Positions 1-6,277 are shown, counted from the stretch's first letter. The stretch is 6,822 nt of DNA from an uncultured Thermomicrobiales bacterium (GCA_902806395.1 CADCWH010000072.1:1-6822), one strand, 5' to 3'. Notes: generated by a model not told the origin, from the letters alone. Numbers and translations: made by a program.

Positions 1-1929
1 CGACAACTGGCTGAGCTCCCCGACGACCCGCGTCACGTCCGGGGTCGAGGTGTTGTAGATCAGCGTGTCCCGGGCGACGTCACCCTCGCGCATACCGGTT
101 CGCCAGCCGGCGTGGATCTGCACGATGAGGAGGCCGATCGCCAGGGCGGCGATGGCGGGTCTCCCGGAGTTGCGTATTCCCCGGAAGTAGGCGACGACCG
201 CGACCAGCACGACCGCCGCGATCGGTGGCATGGCGAGCAGCCACCATTGGTCGAGCGCGGTCTGACTGACTACCCGGACGACCTGGTTATCATCCGTCTC
301 CGTGATGACCGGGTGACTCAACCGTGCGGCGAGGATCATCCACGACGCGCCCGTTATCAGCAGGGCGACGACCAGCGTGACGCTGACCCAGGAGAAGCGG
401 TCAGTGCCCGCCAAGCGGGCTCGGGCGATACGCCGCTCGGCGACCTCACCGAGCAGGCCGCCCGCCAGGAGAGTCAGCGGCAACGTGAAGTGGACGATGA
501 GCCAGGGCATCTTCTCACCGGCGTAGGAGAGGCCAGCGAACATGCCCACGAACCAGAAGGCTAGGAAGAGGCGAAATCGCAATCGCGGGTCGGACGGCGC
601 ATCGCCGGTCCGCTGGGATCCCCGGACCACGCGCCAGATGGTCAGGCCGACTGCCGCGAGGCCAAAGGCGAGGGCGAGGAACTCATACTGGGGCGTCAGG
701 ATCAGGAAATAGAACCACGGCTGCTCTCCACGCTGGACGCCCTGCTGGCCAAGCCAGTACAGCAAGGTGCCATCGGTGGCGAAGGTCGCCGTCAGCAACC
801 CCCGCAGGTTGGTGAACATCGTCGAGAAGAGGGGCACGGCGACCGCGAGTCCGGCAAGTAGACCCCATTGGAGACCAGGCCGGTCGGCCCAGGCGGCCGC
901 GACTCCCCGGCCGATGGTGCCGGCGGGTGAGTCGTTCAGCATCGCCCCGACATAGCCCTCAGAGGCGACCCGGTCTGGCCGGTTAGCCCGGATCGCCGCC
1001 GCCAGAACGACGACCCCGACGATCACCACGACCAGCAGGGTGATGACGGCGGGGTGCCGGAACAGGTCGAGGTAGAACTGCTGCATCTGGTCGCGGGTTG
1101 GCTGGCCCGACTCGGTCGTGTTCCGGAGGTCATACCAAGGGATGGCGGGGAAGGGGCCGCCCAGCCGGATGGCGACGAGCACTGCAGCGAGGCCAAGCCC
1201 CCCGACAGCAATGTGGGCCGCCAGTAAGCCCCTCAGTGGACCAAACAGCAGTGAGCCATACATGAAGGCGGCGAAGATGGCCACGAGGGCGAAGACGATC
1301 TCGTGATTGGTGAAGAGGAAACCGAGACTCGCCCCACCGAGGACCAACCAGCCCCGACTGGGTCGCTCGGCATAGCGGACGATCGCGATGAATAGGACCA
1401 GACTACCGACCACCGTGTACATATCGTGGCGGATGTAACGGCTGTAATAGAGGTACGAGGGAGAAACCAGGAACAGGCCAGACGTGAACAGTGCACCCCA
1501 CCGGCCGAGGAAGGCCGGACCCCGCAGCAGCAACGGTAGGCCGACGAGGGCGACGCCGAACAGTGCCGGCATGAACCGACTGGTGGCGTCGTTGTCCCCA
1601 AACAGGAAATACATCAGGGCGTTGGCATGGAAGAGGAAAGGTCCGTGCATCAGCGGGTCGTGGACGTAGCCCGACCCGTTGTAGAGGAGCCACGAATAGT
1701 AGGTATGGAGGCTCTCATCATGGTGCATCGCGCGCGTCCCGAGGTCCCAGAACCGGGTCAGGGCGGCGAGGACCAGCAGGAGGATGAAGGCACCAGATTC
1801 GACCGTCAGACGTGGCGCTCTCGCGGTTCGTGCCACCGAATGTTCGCGCGTCGCCATCCGGAACGTGGGGACATCGCGGTGCACCCTCCCACCGGTGACC
1901 GGCGGGGCCAGGCTCGCGTCCACTGACAT
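1..1929 (-). CDS. Agl23-like membrane glycosyltransferase (TIGR03663 family, GT39/PMT-like), partial at 3' end
   Basis: One minus-strand frame is open without a stop from the ATG at 1929 down to base 1 (643 codons), so the C-terminus is off the window. The protein is a multi-pass membrane protein of the GT-C fold. After a hydrophilic N-terminus of about 45 residues and a first membrane helix (about 46-57) it shows RFWDLG then HHDESLH (residues 59-75); the Asp-Glu pair (71-72) is the acidic motif of the first outer loop, catalytic in PMT/ArnT-type enzymes. Further family hallmarks are YVHDPLMHGPF (about residues 90-100), YYSRYIRHDMY (161-171), YWLGQQGVQRGEQPW (391-405) and SYAGEKMPW (468-476). 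The family is named after an archaeal N-glycosylation (Agl) gene and is thought to use lipid-linked sugars at the membrane; exact donor and acceptor are unknown. No strong Shine-Dalgarno precedes the ATG at 1929; the ATG at 1857 (Met25) is an alternative start. Family call is secure, biochemical role is inferred. Confidence 0.9.
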   Translation of the reverse strand, partial: MSVDASLAPPVTGGRVHRDVPTFRMATREHSVARTARAPRLTVESGAFILLLVLAALTRFWDLGTRAMHHDESLHTYYSWLLYNGSGYVHDPLMHGPFLFHANALMYFLFGDNDATSRFMPALFGVALVGLPLLLRGPAFLGRWGALFTSGLFLVSPSYLYYSRYIRHDMYTVVGSLVLFIAIVRYAERPSRGWLVLGGASLGFLFTNHEIVFALVAIFAAFMYGSLLFGPLRGLLAAHIAVGGLGLAAVLVAIRLGGPFPAIPWYDLRNTTESGQPTRDQMQQFYLDLFRHPAVITLLVVVIVGVVVLAAAIRANRPDRVASEGYVGAMLNDSPAGTIGRGVAAAWADRPGLQWGLLAGLAVAVPLFSTMFTNLRGLLTATFATDGTLLYWLGQQGVQRGEQPWFYFLILTPQYEFLALAFGLAAVGLTIWRVVRGSQRTGDAPSDPRLRFRLFLAFWFVGMFAGLSYAGEKMPWLIVHFTLPLTLLAGGLLGEVAERRIARARLAGTDRFSWVSVTLVVALLITGASWMILAARLSHPVITETDDNQVVRVVSQTALDQWWLLAMPPIAAVVLVAVVAYFRGIRNSGRPAIAALAIGLLIVQIHAGWRTGMREGDVARDTLIYNTSTPDVTRVVGELSQLS

Positions 1930-2330
1930 GGCGTGGCCGATGCCGTGCCCGGACGCCTGGGAAAGGACCGATGAGTTGATTCGGTCCCGCCGGGGTGATT
2001 GCCTGCGGAGGCTGCCGCGAGCGTTCCGACGCCCGTCATCCTGTCGTGCCAAGTTCGCCTCACCCATTCGCCGCCCGGGCGGCAAGCATCTCAGTCGACG
2101 CCACCCGTCCCGGGATCCACTCGATTCCGACCGCCAAAACATGCCAATGCTACCATCCGCCGCCCGCCGGGCCCGGCGAGGTCCGGTCCCCGTTCATCGC
2201 CGCTCAGGACATCGTTCCTCTAGACCTTTCCCCACCCGGTCGGCCGGACGCCGTACACTTCCAGGTGGCGTACGGGCCGGGCCGCCGGCAGTCCGGGCAG
2301 CCGCGCGACGTGCGGCGGGAGATTCGACAG
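1930..2330. other. Gene-free divergent intergenic region with two 14-bp palindromes
   Basis: This stretch separates the minus-strand glycosyltransferase from the plus-strand acidic-protein gene, so it should hold promoters for both. No clear -35/-10 pair is visible. The only AT-richer patch is about 2137-2158, and TACACT at 2254-2259 is a weak -10 candidate for the plus-strand unit without a matching -35. Perfect palindromes lie at 2070-2083 (GCCGCCCGGGCGGC) and 2165-2178 (CGCCGGGCCCGGCG). Open frames across this region have arginine/proline-rich translations and no initiation signals, so I call no gene here. Confidence 0.5.
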
Positions 2331-2663
2331 ATGGCCGAGGGGACTGAGATGACGGGTATTCAGGACGGTGGCCATGACGAGGCGGGGGGCGACTCGGGCG
2401 AGATGACCGAGCGGGTTGGCCTGGCCCGCGAAATCGGCCAAGGACTCGGAGATATCTTCGTCGAGTACGTGCGTGGCGGGGTCGCCTTCGACGAATTGAC
2501 CTTCCTGACGTTCGAGGCGATCGAGAGCCTCCACGCGGTTGCCAGCGGTGAGTACGAACTCGAGGAGTTTGACGAGGACGACGAGGACGGCGGTTACGAG
2601 ATCGAGGAAGCCACGGCCGAGCAGGAAGACTTGGCGCAGGAACCGGCCCGGGGCGGGGAATAG
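2331..2663 (+). CDS. Small acidic protein of unknown function (110 aa)
   Basis: I do not recognise this protein. The ATG at 2331 has GGGAG at 2317-2321, nine bases upstream, which decides the start over a longer in-frame extension of low-complexity, non-protein-like sequence; an internal ATG at 2349 is an alternative. Residues 1-28 are Gly/Asp/Glu-rich. Residues 29-71 form a likely folded, mostly helical core with alternating hydrophobic positions (GLGDIFVEYV, then FDELTFLTFEAIESL). Residues 72-110 are a strongly acidic tail with a run of Asp/Glu at 78-86. There is no signal peptide or membrane helix, so it is probably cytoplasmic. The membrane-protein gene starts about 69 bases downstream on the same strand, suggesting one operon. 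The composition suggests a protein- or cation-binding accessory factor, but that is a guess. Confidence 0.62.
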   Translation: MAEGTEMTGIQDGGHDEAGGDSGEMTERVGLAREIGQGLGDIFVEYVRGGVAFDELTFLTFEAIESLHAVASGEYELEEFDEDDEDGGYEIEEATAEQEDLAQEPARGGE

Positions 2664-2732
2664 GGGACCGGCGCGGGTCCATCTGGCCGGTGTCCAGCCC
2701 GAGTGGCGACCGACACTCGCCCGACAGAGGCG

Positions 2733-3494
2733 ATGACCGTGACATCCCATCACCTGCGCCGCGAGCAGCGGACCTTCCTCCGAATAATGATGGGCCTGGG
2801 CGTCCTGGTCCTCCTGATCGGGACCCCGCTGCTGCTCTCGGCCGAATTCCGGCTGGAGGTTGGTCATCGCCTGGGGTTCGTGCCCGACGACGCCGACCAA
2901 CTCTTCGGTGAAGGGGATCTGGTCGAGCTGGTGGTGCTGGTCGAGGAGACTCCGAACCCGTTCTCCGGCCCGTCGCGGGAATACACCGCCGCCTATGCCG
3001 CCGAGTGGCTTGGGGACCGGGTCCGGCTGCACGACCTCTCCTCGGGGTCGGAGGTGGACCTGCCGCTCCGTCGCTATGACCTGATCAGCGGCGCGGACGA
3101 CGGCAGCGCGCTGCTGTTCGTCGATGAGACGGCACCAGGGGGGCGGCTGGCCGTGCTGGTCACCCGTGCCACCGGCGAGGTCCGGACCCTCGCGCCGGGA
3201 GAGCGGGAACCGGCCATCCCGGGCCGGTGGGACGAGGAGATTTCCTACGGTAACATCGGTTGCTCCGGAGTCTCGCCCGGCAAGGTACGCGTCGCCTGCA
3301 TCGAGCACGGCGGCACGCGCCTGGTATTCGGCGACTGGGAACTGACCGCCTATCCTTTCGGGCGCAGCGACCAACGGCAATCGCTCTATCGCGGCCGGGG
3401 TAGCGACCCAGTGGTCGGCTGGTCCCCCGATGGGGAGACGCTGTATTTCCAGAACGAGCTGGGCCTCTGGCGGACCGACGCGACCGGGGTCTGA
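2733..3494 (+). CDS. Single-pass membrane protein with beta-propeller-like outer domain (253 aa)
   Basis: The protein has a short basic cytosolic N-terminus (HHLRREQR), one membrane helix at about residues 17-37, and an approximately 210-residue domain that by the positive-inside rule lies outside the cytoplasm. This domain is beta-rich. Near its end, WSPDGETLYF (230-239) followed by GLWRTD matches the PD40/TolB-type WD40-like blade motif. Cys177 and Cys189 could form a disulfide in the outer domain. Only one clear blade motif is visible and the protein ends about 14 residues after it, so it is far too short for a full six- or seven-blade propeller; it may be an unrelated beta domain or a truncated relative. 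Start: ATG 2733 has AGAGG unusually close (2726-2730); an in-frame GTG at 2703 would add ten residues. It lies 69 bases after the acidic-protein gene and converges on the flavin-reductase gene 46 bases downstream. Function unknown. Confidence 0.75.
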   Translation: MTVTSHHLRREQRTFLRIMMGLGVLVLLIGTPLLLSAEFRLEVGHRLGFVPDDADQLFGEGDLVELVVLVEETPNPFSGPSREYTAAYAAEWLGDRVRLHDLSSGSEVDLPLRRYDLISGADDGSALLFVDETAPGGRLAVLVTRATGEVRTLAPGEREPAIPGRWDEEISYGNIGCSGVSPGKVRVACIEHGGTRLVFGDWELTAYPFGRSDQRQSLYRGRGSDPVVGWSPDGETLYFQNELGLWRTDATGV

Positions 3495-3540
3495 CCGAAG
3501 ATTTTGCCGCTTCCGGCCAAGCCCGGGGTCGACTCCACGA

Positions 3541-4062
3541 TCACCCGGCGTGACGAAAACCCGCCTCTCGCATCGTGAGGGGGAGGCCGTCGGAGAAGGT
3601 GCCCGCCTCGACCACCTCGGCCACGACCAGCACGGAGTCGCCCGCTTCGTCGACCCGCATGACGCGGCCGACGACATAGCCGAGCGCGCTGGACAGTGCA
3701 GGTGGCCCGAGTCGTGTCGGGACCGTCTCGACCTCGGGCAGGGCAAACTTGTCCCCGGCACGGCGAGCTGGTCGGCCGAGTGCTCCGGCCAGCTCGCGTT
3801 GGCCGGTCCGAAACGGACAGATGGTCAGAAGGCCGCGCTCCCGGATCAGGGGCAGGGTGGCACTGTCCCGCTCGACTGACACCACGACCAGGGGCGGGTC
3901 GAACGAGACCTGCGAACACCAGTTGGCCGTGAAGATGCCGCGCCGTTCTCCTACCTCGCCGATCACGGCATAGAGTCCATACGTCCACTGTCGCAGGGCG
4001 GCCCGCCGGTCGCTCACGACAACGTCGCTCCGTGGGGTCGTATCCCCTGGCATATCGACCAT
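3541..4062 (-). CDS. Flavin reductase domain protein (FMN-binding split barrel, 173 aa)
   Basis: This is a compact single-domain member of the flavin-reductase-like family (PF01613). Such proteins bind FMN or FAD and usually reduce free flavin with NAD(P)H for a partner monooxygenase; some are stand-alone FMN proteins. Evidence: RQWTYGLYAVIG (24-35) matches the first strand region, GIFTANWCSQVSF then DPPLVVVSV (42-63) is the family's central flavin-binding segment, followed by TLPLIRERGLLTI (69-81) and a terminal strand around LVVAEVVEAG (145-154). The length is typical. The start at 4062 is well supported: the minus strand has AGAGGAGAG just upstream with AGGAG six bases from the ATG; longer in-frame extension reads into the amt coding region in antisense and is rejected. 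The usual His of the GDH-type motif near the end appears as Ser143 (AGDSV). No monooxygenase gene is adjacent, so the physiological partner is unknown. Confidence 0.92.
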   Translation of the reverse strand: MVDMPGDTTPRSDVVVSDRRAALRQWTYGLYAVIGEVGERRGIFTANWCSQVSFDPPLVVVSVERDSATLPLIRERGLLTICPFRTGQRELAGALGRPARRAGDKFALPEVETVPTRLGPPALSSALGYVVGRVMRVDEAGDSVLVVAEVVEAGTFSDGLPLTMREAGFRHAG

Positions 4063-4257
4063 GTTTCTCTCCTCTCTGCAGGCACGTCTTGGGCGGGAAG
4101 CACAAGGATGGCGCAGCCGTCGATCGGTTTGGTCGACCTGCACAGTGAACGAGGCCGAATTGGTCCCGGTCGCACATTTTCTCCCCGACCAACTCCTCCG
4201 TAGACTCAGGGCATGGCTGGCGTGGCGCCGGCGGTGGGTCGAGCGGGGGGGAACGCG
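4053..4257. other. Divergent control region between flavin reductase and amt
   Basis: About 195 non-coding bases lie between the two divergent starts (4062 on minus, 4258 on plus). The minus-strand ribosome site lies at about 4066-4076. On the plus strand, TAGACT at 4201-4206 is a 4/6 match to a -10 box and would place transcription start near 4213; the matching -35 region (TTTTCT, 4177-4182) is poor. GGTCGACC at 4132-4139 is a short palindrome that could be an operator but is also likely by chance. Confidence 0.35.
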
Positions 4258-5487
4258 GTGGAGATCAATTATGGCGACACGGCCTGGGTGCTGATGTCGG
4301 CCGCCCTGGTCATGCTGATGACCCCGGCCCTCGGGTTCTTCTACGGGGGCTTGGTCCGGCGGGGAAACGTCCTCGCGACCGTCATGCATAGCTTCACGAT
4401 CCTGGCGATCATGAGCGTGGTCTGGGTCCTGTGGGGGTACTCGCTGGCATTCGGCCCGGATCGGGGCGGCATCATCGGCAGTTTGGACTGGTTCGCTCTC
4501 CGTGACGTCGGGCAGCTACCAAACGGTGATTACTCGGCCACTATCCCGCACCTGGCATTCATGATGTTCCAGGGGATGTTCGCCATCATCACCCCGGCCC
4601 TGATCACCGGCGCGTTCGCCGAGCGGTTCAAGTTCAAGGCCCTGGTCGTCTTCACGCTGGTCTGGTCGACGCTGGTCTACGCGCCGGTCGCGCACTGGGT
4701 CTGGGGCGTCGGTGGCTGGCTGCGCGACTACGGTGCGCTCGACTTCGCAGGTGGCACGGTGGTCCACATCACGTCAGGCGTTTCGGCCCTGGTCGCCGCG
4801 GCAATGCTCGGCAAGCGGACCGGGTTTGGCACCGAGAAGATGGACCCGCACAACATGACCCTGACGGTGCTGGGTGCCGGGCTGCTGTGGTTCGGCTGGT
4901 TCGGCTTCAACGCCGGCAGCGCCCTCAGCGCGAACGGGCTGGCTGCCCATGCGTTCGTCGTCACCAATACCGCCGCCGCGATGGGCGCCCTGAGCTGGGT
5001 CGCAGTCACGTGGTTGCGGGACGGGCGACCGAGCGTGCTGGGTGCCGCGGCGGGCGCGGTCGCCGGTCTGGTGGCCATCACCCCGGCGGCTGGCTACGTA
5101 AGTCCGAGCGCCTCGATCATCATCGGCTTCGGTGGGGGGGTACTCTGCGCCTACGGCGTCGAGTTCATCAAGCACCGGATCAGAGTCGACGACGCGCTCG
5201 ATGTGTTCGCGGTCCACGGGATCGGCGGTATCTGGGGCGCCCTGGCGACCGGTCTGTTCGCCGACTCCTCGATTAATGCCGCCGGCTTCGACGGGCTCTT
5301 CTACGGCAACCCGGAGCAGGTCATCAAGCAACTGGTCGCCATCGCGGTGGTCGGTGTTTTCGCCGCCGGGATGAGCTTCGTCATCCTTAGCGTGATCAAG
5401 GCGACCATCGGCCTCCGGGTAGGTGAGGCAGAGGAGGCCGCCGGCCTCGATGCCACGACCCACGGCGAGTTCGGCTACCAACTCTGA
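4258..5487 (+). CDS. amt: Ammonium transporter Amt (409 aa)
   Basis: This is a complete Amt/Mep/Rh channel protein of the cytoplasmic membrane that takes up ammonium. The 11-helix core is intact and every pore signature can be placed by motif: the Phe gate in FQGMFAIITPALITGAFAE (Phe104, Phe108), the recruitment-site Trp in APVAHWVWG (Trp149), Asp162 in LDFAGG, the twin pore histidines His170 (GGTVVHITSG) and His320 (DVFAVHGIGG), and Phe217 in WFGWFGFNAGSAL. Numbering is offset from E. coli AmtB by about two, so the protein has normal length. The C-tail (LRVGEAEEAAGLD then THGEFGY) is the conserved cytosolic segment that couples to PII proteins. Start: GTG 4258 has GGGGGGA six bases upstream and gives a family-like N-terminus (MEINYGDTAWVL); the in-frame ATG at 4213 adds 15 unconserved residues and has no good ribosome site. 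No glnK follows within the window. Likely nitrogen-regulated, though no known site was found. Confidence 0.97.
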   Translation: MEINYGDTAWVLMSAALVMLMTPALGFFYGGLVRRGNVLATVMHSFTILAIMSVVWVLWGYSLAFGPDRGGIIGSLDWFALRDVGQLPNGDYSATIPHLAFMMFQGMFAIITPALITGAFAERFKFKALVVFTLVWSTLVYAPVAHWVWGVGGWLRDYGALDFAGGTVVHITSGVSALVAAAMLGKRTGFGTEKMDPHNMTLTVLGAGLLWFGWFGFNAGSALSANGLAAHAFVVTNTAAAMGALSWVAVTWLRDGRPSVLGAAAGAVAGLVAITPAAGYVSPSASIIIGFGGGVLCAYGVEFIKHRIRVDDALDVFAVHGIGGIWGALATGLFADSSINAAGFDGLFYGNPEQVIKQLVAIAVVGVFAAGMSFVILSVIKATIGLRVGEAEEAAGLDATTHGEFGYQL

Positions 5488-5516
5488 CGAGGACGATCGG
5501 CTCACCGTGACGAACT

Positions 5517-5538
5517 GGCGCCGAGATCGGTCGGCGCC
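5517..5538 (+). terminator. GC-rich hairpin just after amt
   Basis: A perfect 8-bp inverted repeat (GGCGCCGA / TCGGCGCC) with a 6-base loop (GATCGG) lies 30 bases after the amt stop and before the small ORF at 5567. There is no T-tract, so it may be a partial terminator, a processing or stabilising stem for the amt transcript, or an attenuator that lowers expression of the downstream ORF. Confidence 0.5.
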
Positions 5539-5566
5539 CCGCACGACAGCATGGAGACACACCACG

Positions 5567-5716
5567 ATGGAGTACGTTGCCCTGGCCCTGTTTGCGCTCG
5601 TGATGCTTGCCATGGTCCTGCCGTCACGGCACGGGACCCAGGCAGTCACCTCTTCCCCGATGGGAAGCCCCAACCCGATGCCGAGTACCACACCGATCAG
5701 TCCAGTCGCAGGCTAG
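5567..5716 (+). CDS. Possible small single-helix membrane protein (49 aa) downstream of amt
   Basis: I do not recognise this ORF. The ATG at 5567 has GGAGA at 5553-5557, nine bases upstream, a normal ribosome site. Residues 3-18 (VALALFALVMLAMVLP) form one membrane-spanning helix, followed by a short basic patch (SRHG) and a roughly 27-residue tail rich in Ser, Pro and Thr with no charged residues. It lies 79 bases after the amt stop on the same strand and before a strong terminator-like hairpin, so it would be the last gene of an amt transcript. It could be a small membrane subunit or regulator of Amt, or a chance ORF: it is short, and the tail is low complexity. There is no lipobox cysteine, so it is not a lipoprotein. 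Confidence 0.5.
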   Translation: MEYVALALFALVMLAMVLPSRHGTQAVTSSPMGSPNPMPSTTPISPVAG

Positions 5717-5761
5717 GGAACACTCGGCACACCGTGGAGCGGCGATGTACCGCGGGACGTG

Positions 5762-5801
5762 ACGTCGAACGCCGTGGCCCTGGAGCCACGGCGTTCGACG
5801 T
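5762..5801 (+). terminator. 17-bp perfect hairpin, probable end of the amt transcript
   Basis: A 17-bp perfect inverted repeat (5762-5778 with 5785-5801; outer end ACGTCGAACG, inner end CCGTGGC) closes a 6-base loop (CCTGGA). It begins 45 bases after the small ORF. It lacks a T-tract on either side, as is common in GC-rich genomes. Position and strength favour termination of the amt unit. A palindromic protein-binding site is the alternative. Confidence 0.65.
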
Positions 5802-5837
5802 GAGGACGGATCGGACGGCTTCCCGCCGGACGATGTC

Positions 5838-5859
5838 GCCGGTTGACCAGTCAACCGGC
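5838..5859. repeat. 22-bp dyad with TTGAC/GTCAA half-sites
   Basis: Arms GCCGGTTGAC and GTCAACCGGC are perfect reverse complements separated by only two bases (CA). The near-zero spacer suits a dimeric regulator's operator better than an RNA hairpin, which would have to open its inner pairs to form a loop. It does not match the FNR/CRP spacing (four-base centre) that its half-sites superficially recall. The regulator is unknown. Confidence 0.5.
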
Positions 5860-5885
5860 ACGTTCGGACACCTCCCATTGCCGGT

Positions 5886-5970
5886 GGCTGCCAGCAGCCG
5901 CACGAAGGGGTCCTCCTTCGGAGCCGAGCGACGTCATAGCAAGGGCGTCCGGTGGAGCGACGACCGTCGC
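5886..5970. repeat. Three further short inverted repeats
   Basis: GGCTGC-CA-GCAGCC lies at 5886-5899, CGAAGG with CCTTCG around a 6-base loop at 5903-5920, and GCGACG-AC-CGTCGC at 5957-5970. Each has perfect 6-bp arms. Individually they are weak in GC-rich DNA; together with the dyads on either side they give an unusual density of symmetry with no gene between. Confidence 0.4.
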
Positions 5971-5976
5971 GTCGTT

Positions 5977-6023
5977 AACCGTTTGACACGGTTCTTTGTG
6001 ACGGTTTTCACTATACTGATTAT
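5977..6023 (+). promoter_or_regulatory. AT-rich promoter-like island with repeated ACGGTT motifs
   Basis: This is the most AT-rich patch of the gene-free region. It contains a perfect TTGACA (5983-5988) and TATACT (6012-6017), but they are 23 bases apart, too far for a standard promoter. A second pairing is TTGTGA (5996-6001), 16 bases, GATTAT (6018-6023). AACCGT (5977-5982) and ACGGTT (5988-5993) form an inverted repeat around TTGAC, and a further ACGGTT lies at 6001-6006, so that the 14-base units at 5982 and 5995 agree at 11 positions with a 13-base period. This looks like an activator- or repressor-controlled promoter reading rightwards towards the gene at 6316, leaving a leader of nearly 300 bases. 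Transcription is not demonstrated. Confidence 0.45.
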
Positions 6024-6131
6024 CGACGCGGTGGACCGACACCCGTATCGTGGGGACGGTACGATGTCCCTCGCCCCGAAGACGCGACCGAACTCGCGCC
6101 CACACGCCGCCCCGCAGATTTGCCGAGAAGG

Positions 6132-6277
6132 ATGACCGACACGATTTTCATCTCCTACCATGCCCGATACCGCGGCTCCCGATCCTGGTCGACTCCCGCA
6201 CAGCCAGCGAGGGCGACTGGGTGATCCCGATCTCTGGACCCGACCTCGCAGCGGCGCGTCACATCGACCAAAATACA
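6132..6277 (+). pseudogene. Possible remnant of a TIR-domain gene, frameshifted
   Basis: An ATG at 6132 opens MTDTIFISYHARYR, which closely resembles the first strand and loop of a TIR domain (xxFISYxxxD), then meets a stop at 6222. The next segment with TIR-like flavour is in another frame: LVDSRTASEGDWVIP then DLAAARHIDQ (6185-6271), as expected after a one-base indel near 6176. AAGG sits directly against the ATG with no spacing, a poor ribosome site. The rest of the domain, including the catalytic Glu region, is not found. Resemblance is by eye over few residues and could be chance; the 30-residue ORF could also be a leader peptide. Confidence 0.25.

Noticed and set aside
1784..2347. 187-codon plus-strand open frame
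   Set aside because: It overlaps the start of the glycosyltransferase gene in antisense; composition is Arg/Ser/Pro-rich with no ribosome site or family match.
2665..2680. GGACC/GGTCC stem after the acidic-protein stop
   Set aside because: Five pairs with a 6-base loop and no T-tract; common by chance at this GC content and not enough to split the two genes into separate units.
3495..3540. Small GCCG-CTTC-CGGC stem between the convergent genes
   Set aside because: Only four base pairs, no T-tract on the correct side for either gene; too weak to call a shared terminator.
2220..3761. 513-codon minus-strand open frame
   Set aside because: It is antisense to the acidic-protein and membrane-protein genes and part of the flavin-reductase gene. 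Its translation is Arg/Pro/Gly-rich with no domain, and the plus-strand genes have ribosome sites and protein-like sequence.
4081..4094. Sigma-54-like GG-N10-GC site (GGCACG then GGGC) upstream of amt
   Set aside because: The -24 half is perfect but the -12 half lacks TTGC, it is about 160 bases from the amt start, and it overlaps the leader of the divergent gene. Sigma-54 is also not typical of the suspected phylum.
4774..5691. 305-codon minus-strand open frame
   Set aside because: It lies antisense to amt, whose protein is unmistakable; the frame is open only because of GC-rich codon use.
5551..6135. 194-codon plus-strand open frame after amt
   Set aside because: It runs through the terminator-like hairpin and all the inverted repeats, with no ribosome site and a non-protein-like translation.
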